Shown here: one piece after another, positions 7,644-10,656 of the stretch
Numbering within the stretch: the stretch's first letter is position 1
Layout: each line of letters begins with the position of its first letter
DNA from: Thermoplasmata archaeon
GTDB taxonomy: Archaea; Thermoplasmatota; Thermoplasmata; Thermoplasmatales; Thermoplasmataceae
Reading direction: 5' to 3'
Assembly (NCBI GenBank): GCA_021819605.1
Contig: JAKAQT010000047.1
Span: forward strand, 1 to 10,656
DNA: 10,656 nt
The notes under the pieces: model-generated
What the model was told of the DNA's origin: nothing
Seen by the model: the letters and a program-made list of their open reading frames with translations, nothing else
Databases searched by the model: none
Program-made: the position numbers and the translations under genes

Positions 7644-7665
7644 TTATGAACCATATAGGTCATAA
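7644..7665. promoter_or_regulatory. palindrome between the divergent regulator and lysW (operator candidate)
   Basis: TTATGA (7644-7649) and TCATAA (7660-7665) are exact reverse complements around an ATAT centre; 9 of 11 base pairs are symmetric. Core TGAACCATATAGGTCA (7647-7662) matches the hcs palindrome core at 12 of 16 positions. Its centre is 44.5 bp from the lysW ATG at 7699, against 42.5 bp at hcs. On the minus strand it touches the regulator's start codon, where bound protein would block transcription. Confidence 0.65.
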
Positions 7666-7666
7666 G

Positions 7667-7678
7667 TAATTAATATTT
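7667..7678. promoter_or_regulatory. TATA element(s) for lysW and the divergent regulator
   Basis: TAATTAATATTT is centred about 25 bp from ATG 7699 on the plus strand and about 29 bp from the regulator's ATG (7643) on the minus strand. It can thus place leaderless or near-leaderless starts in both directions. One element serving both genes or two overlapping ones are both possible. Confidence 0.5.
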
Positions 7679-7698
7679 GTCGATACTTAGTCATTACC

Positions 7699-7887
7699 AT
7701 GGTGGAGAAAACTACGATGAATGAATGCACAACGTGCGGTGGAGACCTGCACGTTCCAGAGGATGCAATGGTTGGAGAAATACTGACATGCCCGGACTGC
7801 GGGGTGGAGTTCGAGATAGTATCCCTTGTGGGTGGTCAGGTTAAACTGGCTGCTGCTGAGAATATTAAGGAAGATTGGGGAGAGTAG
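7699..7887 (+). CDS. lysW: amino-group carrier protein LysW
   Basis: Small acidic zinc-binding carrier whose C-terminal glutamate receives aminoadipate (or glutamate) and holds it through phosphorylation, reduction, amination and release. The zinc knuckles CTTC (C10, C13) and CPDC (C31, C34) and the terminal EDWGE are the hallmarks of LysW; no other family combines them. Two starts are possible. ATG 7699 gives 62 residues and sits 25 bp behind the TATA element, so it would be leaderless. ATG 7717 gives 56 residues, nearer to usual LysW length, and has GGTGGAG at 7701-7707. The gene is apart from the lysJ-X-K operon, divergent from the ACT regulator and upstream of the second ligase. Its own promoter would let carrier supply be set separately for more than one pathway. 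Confidence 0.93.
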   Translation: MVEKTTMNECTTCGGDLHVPEDAMVGEILTCPDCGVEFEIVSLVGGQVKLAAAENIKEDWGE

Positions 7888-7913
7888 TGTAAATTATAAT
7901 ACAAATCCCTGTG

Positions 7914-7939
7914 AATTTTTCGTGATATTATGAAAAATT
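7914..7939. repeat. A/T-rich inverted repeat between lysW and the second ligase
   Basis: AATTTTTC (7914-7921) and GAAAAATT (7932-7939) are exact reverse complements around a 10-base loop with an ATAT centre. It lies 27 bases after the lysW stop. It could be a transcript-end hairpin followed by T/A-rich sequence, or a protein site near the ligase promoter. Confidence 0.45.
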
Positions 7940-7980
7940 TTAATAACATATTATTTGTGTATGTAGAATATCAATCTGTT

Positions 7981-7994
7981 GTGAATGTATTCAC
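7981..7994. promoter_or_regulatory. GTGAAT-GT-ATTCAC palindrome before the second ligase
   Basis: A perfect 6+2+6 inverted repeat ends 3 bases before ATG 7998 and 21 bases before ATG 8016. It does not match the TGACC..GGTCA palindromes of hcs and lysW, so a different regulator would be expected. Possible TATA-like stretches lie at 7938-7953 (TTTAATAACATATTA) and near 7967-7973; the true one is unclear. Confidence 0.4.
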
Positions 7995-8015
7995 TTTATG
8001 ACTGGATTGGTAAAA

Positions 8016-8870
8016 ATGGTAACAGTATCAATTCTTTATGATGTACTCAGATGGGAAGAAAAGGAACTGCTGAAGAAAGCTTCTGAAATGAGCATTCCGG
8101 TTGTGTCAGTGGACATCAGGAAATTCTCACCTGCTCTGGGCGATAAAAGGCCGGAAAATCTTGGAGACATAAGCATTCAAAGATCAGTTGGGTTCTACAG
8201 AGGTCTCTTTTCCACCGCGGTACTCGAACACATGAATCATCGTGTTGTAAATACATACCGATCCCTGGAAATTACCGGCAATAAGATGATGACATCCCTC
8301 CACCTGTATCAAAACGGAATTCGAACACCATTTACGGCTTTCGCATTTGAGGAGGATGCTGCGCTCAGGCTTTTTATGGAAAGATTCAATGGCGAAGCCG
8401 TTCTCAAGCCCATTACTGGAAGCTGGGGGAGAATGATCGCACTTTTAAAGGATAAATTCGCAGCTCAGGCGGTTCTTCATGATAGATCACTGATGCACCC
8501 CATACAGTCAGTGTACTACTTTCAGGAATTTGTGAGAAAACCAGGGCGGGACATCAGGATCATAGTGGCAGGAGAGGAGATCATTGCCGGTATGTACAGA
8601 TACCAGACCGGAGATGAATGGAGAACAAACGCTGCAATTGGGGGAAGGGTGGAAAAGCTTCCGAAAGACAGTGAAATCGAGGAGCTGGCTATAAAGTCTG
8701 TGAGCTTTCTGGATGCCGGAATTTACGGTGTGGACATAATGGAAACAGATGGGGGGCCAGTGGTTAATGAAATAAATGGCACCATGGAGTTCAGGGGAAC
8801 CACTGCAGCCTCGGGCACTGATGTTGCTTCAGAGATGCTGAAATTTGTAGTTAAACAGGAAAAATGTTGA
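8016..8870 (+). CDS. second LysX-type ATP-grasp ligase, candidate glutamate--LysW ligase (ArgX-like)
   Basis: Aligns end to end with the LysX at 550-1398: YDVLRWEEKELL, NKMMTSL, KPITGSWGRM, FQEFVRKPGRDIR, GVDIMET and EIN. Specificity positions differ. WRTNAA replaces WRTNTA, so the Asn-Thr/Ser pair tied to aminoadipate is lost (codons 8628-8633), and EFRGT replaces EFKNT, placing a Gly where ArgX proteins have, from memory, a Gly-Phe motif (8796-8801). That fits a glutamate-LysW ligase for arginine synthesis, except that Phe is Thr here, so another substrate is possible. ATG 8016 is preferred, since its N-terminus matches the first LysX in length (284 residues); ATG 7998 would add six residues. 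It follows lysW by 128 bases with its own palindrome, and no other arginine gene is seen. The sequence looks richer in A/T than lysX. Confidence 0.75.
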   Translation: MVTVSILYDVLRWEEKELLKKASEMSIPVVSVDIRKFSPALGDKRPENLGDISIQRSVGFYRGLFSTAVLEHMNHRVVNTYRSLEITGNKMMTSLHLYQNGIRTPFTAFAFEEDAALRLFMERFNGEAVLKPITGSWGRMIALLKDKFAAQAVLHDRSLMHPIQSVYYFQEFVRKPGRDIRIIVAGEEIIAGMYRYQTGDEWRTNAAIGGRVEKLPKDSEIEELAIKSVSFLDAGIYGVDIMETDGGPVVNEINGTMEFRGTTAASGTDVASEMLKFVVKQEKC

Positions 8871-8872
8871 AT

Positions 8873-9193
8873 TTACGCTCTGAGTTCTTCTATCACATCC
8901 TCCGGATCAGGTTATGAATTTCCAGATTTAGAAATAGATTCCATCTCGGTTATTATTTCCAGCACATTGCACTGTCTTCTGACAGGCAGAAATGGAACGG
9001 TCAGATAGCATATTGCTTCATGCGTGCCTGCATCTGCAAAGCCAGATGGCATGGAATGAGGAACAGAACATCTTCGGGCCGAATGGAATTCTGGAAGCAA
9101 TCTCTGTACCGGAATTTCCTGCGAAAGATGGAAGAAGAGGTCTCGGATTCCATCATTTCTTTCTCTGACGAAATATCCCGAGGCGGAGATTCT
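8873..9193 (-). pseudogene. possible decayed reading frame, minus strand
   Basis: The minus strand is open from 9193 to 8915 without a good start codon. It meets TAA at 8912-8914, then continues in the same frame with 12 residues (PDPEDVIEELRA) to TAA at 8873-8875. The stretch CNVLEIITEMESISKSGNS before the first stop and the acidic tail after it read like one C-terminus interrupted by a single stop. Family not recognised. The plus strand also has short open frames here (9020-9211), none convincing, so the whole may be non-coding. Confidence 0.25.
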
Positions 9194-9485
9194 TTATTCT
9201 ACCCTCTGTGACAGTCAACAACGGGTAGATTTGAATGGACGATTACACCGGGAAACGTCCTGAATACCGGAACGAGCACCTCATCCTCAAGGATGAAATA
9301 GATATTAAGTGAATACTAACTGCCAGGAAATAGCTTGAATTTTCCACGTCCAGACTGCCTTCTCGATTTGTTATGAGGCAACCCCTTTATTCTGATTTTA
9401 GCATTTTCTGTGGCAGGGTCCGGCATGCAAATCTTGCGAAATTTTTCTGATCAGTGTTTCAGTTACAGTAACCGTAACGTCTTAC

Positions 9486-9534
9486 CTCGACTCGGCGACA
9501 CAATTAAATATGATTCAGCAATAAAGGAGTCGAG
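9486..9534. repeat. 8-bp inverted repeat flanking a TATA-like sequence
   Basis: CTCGACTC (9486-9493) and GAGTCGAG (9527-9534) are exact reverse complements 33 bases apart. Between them lies AATTAAATATG (about 9502-9511), a plausible TATA box. The right arm overlaps AAAGGAG (9523-9529), a Shine-Dalgarno-like motif in front of ATG 9538. Confidence 0.45.
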
Positions 9535-9537
9535 CTT

Positions 9538-9630
9538 ATGATGTATAAGTACAGCTTTGGCAGCACAGCGTGTGCCTATTCCCTATCAACGAAGTTTTTT
9601 GCCGAGAAAAGCTGTCTTCATCAGTTTTAA
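9538..9630 (+). CDS. possible 30-residue peptide upstream of hisZ
   Basis: ATG-ATG start, AAAGGAG eight bases upstream and a TAA at 9628-9630. The peptide is aromatic- and serine-rich with two cysteines and a single histidine, so it is not a histidine-run attenuator leader. Its stop codon lies inside the hisZ TATA box, so it would not be on the main hisZ transcript. Function unknown; a chance ORF is quite possible. Confidence 0.25.
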   Translation: MMYKYSFGSTACAYSLSTKFFAEKSCLHQF

Positions 9631-9668
9631 ATACGGGGCGTCCGTTTTTGTACCTTCTGGAAAGGAGG
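9625..9668 (+). promoter_or_regulatory. hisZ promoter and Shine-Dalgarno
   Basis: TTTTAAATA (9625-9633) is a good archaeal TATA box. A transcript starting about 25 bases downstream (near 9654) would carry a leader of some 20 bases. AAAGGAGG (9661-9668) ends 7 bases before the TTG start of hisZ and explains the use of that weak start codon. Confidence 0.6.
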
Positions 9669-9675
9669 TTTTGTT

Positions 9676-10587
9676 TTGAGCGATGTTTTTACCAGATCAG
9701 CATCGCTTTCGAAAGTAGTTCGCAGATTGCGAAATATCTTTGAACTGTGGGGCTACGAGGAAGTTTTCCTGCCTACTGTTGAAGCCTTTAGGCACGAACT
9801 GCGGGATGGCATGAAATTCGCCTACAATGATGAGTTCTGTATAGTGAGGCCTGACATAACATCCCAAATTGCCGTTAACCTGAAGGGAAAACCGGAAAAA
9901 TTGAGGCTCTTCTACGTTTCTGAGGTCATCAGGAAAGGAGTAATGGGAACCTGGCAGGCGGGATTGGAGCTCATAGGGGGAGACAAAAAGTGGAGCAATG
10001 TGGAGATTCTCAATATTGCAATTTCCGCCATGAATAATCTCGGAATCACAGATTTTTACATTGATGTTGGAAGTGTTGGGATATGGAAAAATATTGCCGG
10101 AAAAGTTCCGGAATACAGTGACGTGATACTGGACGCAGTTTCCAGGAGGAATTTTTCTGCAATTGACGATCTGCCAATAGAAAATTCAATAAAAAAAAGG
10201 ATATGGGAAATGATAAATTCCCGGGGGAAAAAGAGTGGATTCAGCCAGATTGACGATGTGGTATCAGAAGTCAATCACGAGAGGATCATAATTGATCTGG
10301 GAACCGTGGGACTCCATTCCTATTATGACAATCTTGTATTCGAGATTTATTCGCCCAGATTCGAACACCTGATTGGGAACGGTGGAAGTTACCGGATTGG
10401 CGACATAGAGGCTGTGGGATTTGCATTCAACCTTGATTCACTTGCCTCACTGTACGATACGAGAAAGAGTTCCGCCCGTGTCCCTGTAAGCGGAAAAACC
10501 CCTTTGGAAGCATATTCAAGGGCGCAGGAACTGGTAAAGATGGGGATACCTGTGGAGGTGGTGATGAATGAGAATAGCACTGCCTAA
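9676..10587 (+). CDS. hisZ: ATP phosphoribosyltransferase regulatory subunit HisZ (HisS-like)
   Basis: A 303-residue paralogue of the histidyl-tRNA synthetase catalytic core without an anticodon-binding domain. HisZ pairs with short-form HisG to make the active, histidine-inhibited enzyme of the first histidine-biosynthesis step. Visible: YEEVFLPTVEAF (27-38), VRPDITSQIA (57-66), QAGLELIGG (94-102), YDNLVFEIYSPRFEHLIG and VGFAFNLDSLASLYD near the C-terminus. The immediate overlap with hisG separates it from a true HisS. The start is TTG 9676, chosen for the GGAGG seven bases upstream; a TTG at 9671 runs into a stop at once. It is shorter than many bacterial HisZ proteins. Codons lean more to A/T than in the lysine operon. 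Confidence 0.85.
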   Translation: MSDVFTRSASLSKVVRRLRNIFELWGYEEVFLPTVEAFRHELRDGMKFAYNDEFCIVRPDITSQIAVNLKGKPEKLRLFYVSEVIRKGVMGTWQAGLELIGGDKKWSNVEILNIAISAMNNLGITDFYIDVGSVGIWKNIAGKVPEYSDVILDAVSRRNFSAIDDLPIENSIKKRIWEMINSRGKKSGFSQIDDVVSEVNHERIIIDLGTVGLHSYYDNLVFEIYSPRFEHLIGNGGSYRIGDIEAVGFAFNLDSLASLYDTRKSSARVPVSGKTPLEAYSRAQELVKMGIPVEVVMNENSTA

Positions 10588-10656
10588 GGGAAGACTTTTC
10601 GAACCTTCAATGCGCCTGCTCAGGGACATAGGCATTAGCGCAGATGTACCTGAAAA
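10568..10656 (+). CDS. hisG: ATP phosphoribosyltransferase catalytic subunit HisG, 5' part
   Basis: The frame opens at ATG 10568 with RIALPKGRLFEPSMRLLRD, the unmistakable N-terminus of HisG, which joins ATP and PRPP in the first committed step of histidine synthesis. Only 29 codons are in the window. It overlaps the end of hisZ by 20 bases and has GGAGGTG at 10554-10560 inside hisZ, so the two are co-translated. With HisZ next door a short-form HisG without the C-terminal ACT-like domain is expected; that end lies outside the window. Confidence 0.9.
   Translation, partial: MRIALPKGRLFEPSMRLLRDIGISADVPE

Larger units (their letters stand above)
8871..9660. other. gene-poor intergenic region of about 800 bases
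   Basis: Between the second ligase and hisZ no gene with recognisable homology is visible in any frame. It contains the possible remnant at 8873-9193, a short GTTAC-A-GTAAC repeat with an extra GTAAC (9462-9478), the inverted repeat at 9486-9534, a 30-codon ORF at 9538-9630 and the hisZ promoter at its end. No tRNA, rRNA, IS end or CRISPR repeat was seen. Confidence 0.6.

Noticed and set aside
7006..7665. Plus-strand frames opposite the ACT regulator
   Set aside because: Shadows of the minus-strand gene; the ACT-domain pattern is seen only on the minus strand.
9020..9211. 63-codon plus-strand frame after the second ligase
   Set aside because: No recognisable motif, no Shine-Dalgarno or TATA at a sensible distance, and it overlaps the somewhat better minus-strand open stretch.
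9235..9312. 25-codon ORF (MDDYTGKRPEY...)
   Set aside because: Natural-looking composition, but too short to judge, with no start signals and no known relative.
9462..9478. GTTAC-A-GTAAC-C-GTAAC as an operator or CRISPR-like repeat
   Set aside because: Only one short cluster, no spacers, and no partner elsewhere in the window.

Overview
The window reads as chromosomal DNA of an archaeon that makes lysine by the alpha-aminoadipate route on the LysW carrier protein. The evidence is a run of recognisable LysW-pathway genes, heavy use of AGG/AGA and ATA codons, leaderless starts behind A/T-rich TATA boxes for genes that begin a transcript, and GGAGG Shine-Dalgarno motifs for genes inside operons. 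A Thermoplasmata-type archaeon would fit, but that placement is an impression and not something the sequence proves.

Left part (1-5360, all + strand): one tightly packed operon. In order: the 3' end of lysJ (LysW-aminoadipate semialdehyde aminotransferase), lysX (aminoadipate-LysW ligase), lysK (LysW-lysine hydrolase), lysT and lysU (homoaconitase large and small subunits) and a homoisocitrate dehydrogenase. The first four genes are joined by 4-base overlaps (ATGA, GTGA, CTGA). The third overlap implies that lysT starts at a CTG codon. lysZ and lysY are not in the window and may lie to the left. Next comes homocitrate synthase (5455-6627) with its own TATA box and a palindromic site.

Middle part (6628-8870): a convergent gap with a possible very small gene and alternative hairpins; a minus-strand protein with a possible N-terminal helix-turn-helix and a C-terminal ACT domain; then, divergently, lysW and a second lysX-like ligase whose specificity residues differ from those of the first. 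A palindrome lies between the regulator and lysW. It matches the palindrome upstream of homocitrate synthase at 12 of 16 core positions and sits at nearly the same distance from the start codon. This suggests one amino-acid-responsive regulator controlling pathway entry (homocitrate synthase), carrier supply (LysW) and itself.

Right part (8871-10656): about 800 bases with no convincing gene, holding what may be a decayed minus-strand reading frame, short inverted repeats and a 30-codon ORF. Then hisZ begins with TTG behind a perfect GGAGG, and the first 29 codons of hisG overlap its end. Together they start histidine biosynthesis.

How the genes work together: homocitrate synthase, LysT/LysU and the dehydrogenase convert 2-oxoglutarate towards 2-oxoadipate. 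After transamination, LysX attaches alpha-aminoadipate to the C-terminal glutamate of LysW. LysZ and LysY (not seen) reduce it, LysJ aminates it and LysK releases lysine. The second ligase may feed glutamate to LysW for arginine, or another substrate.
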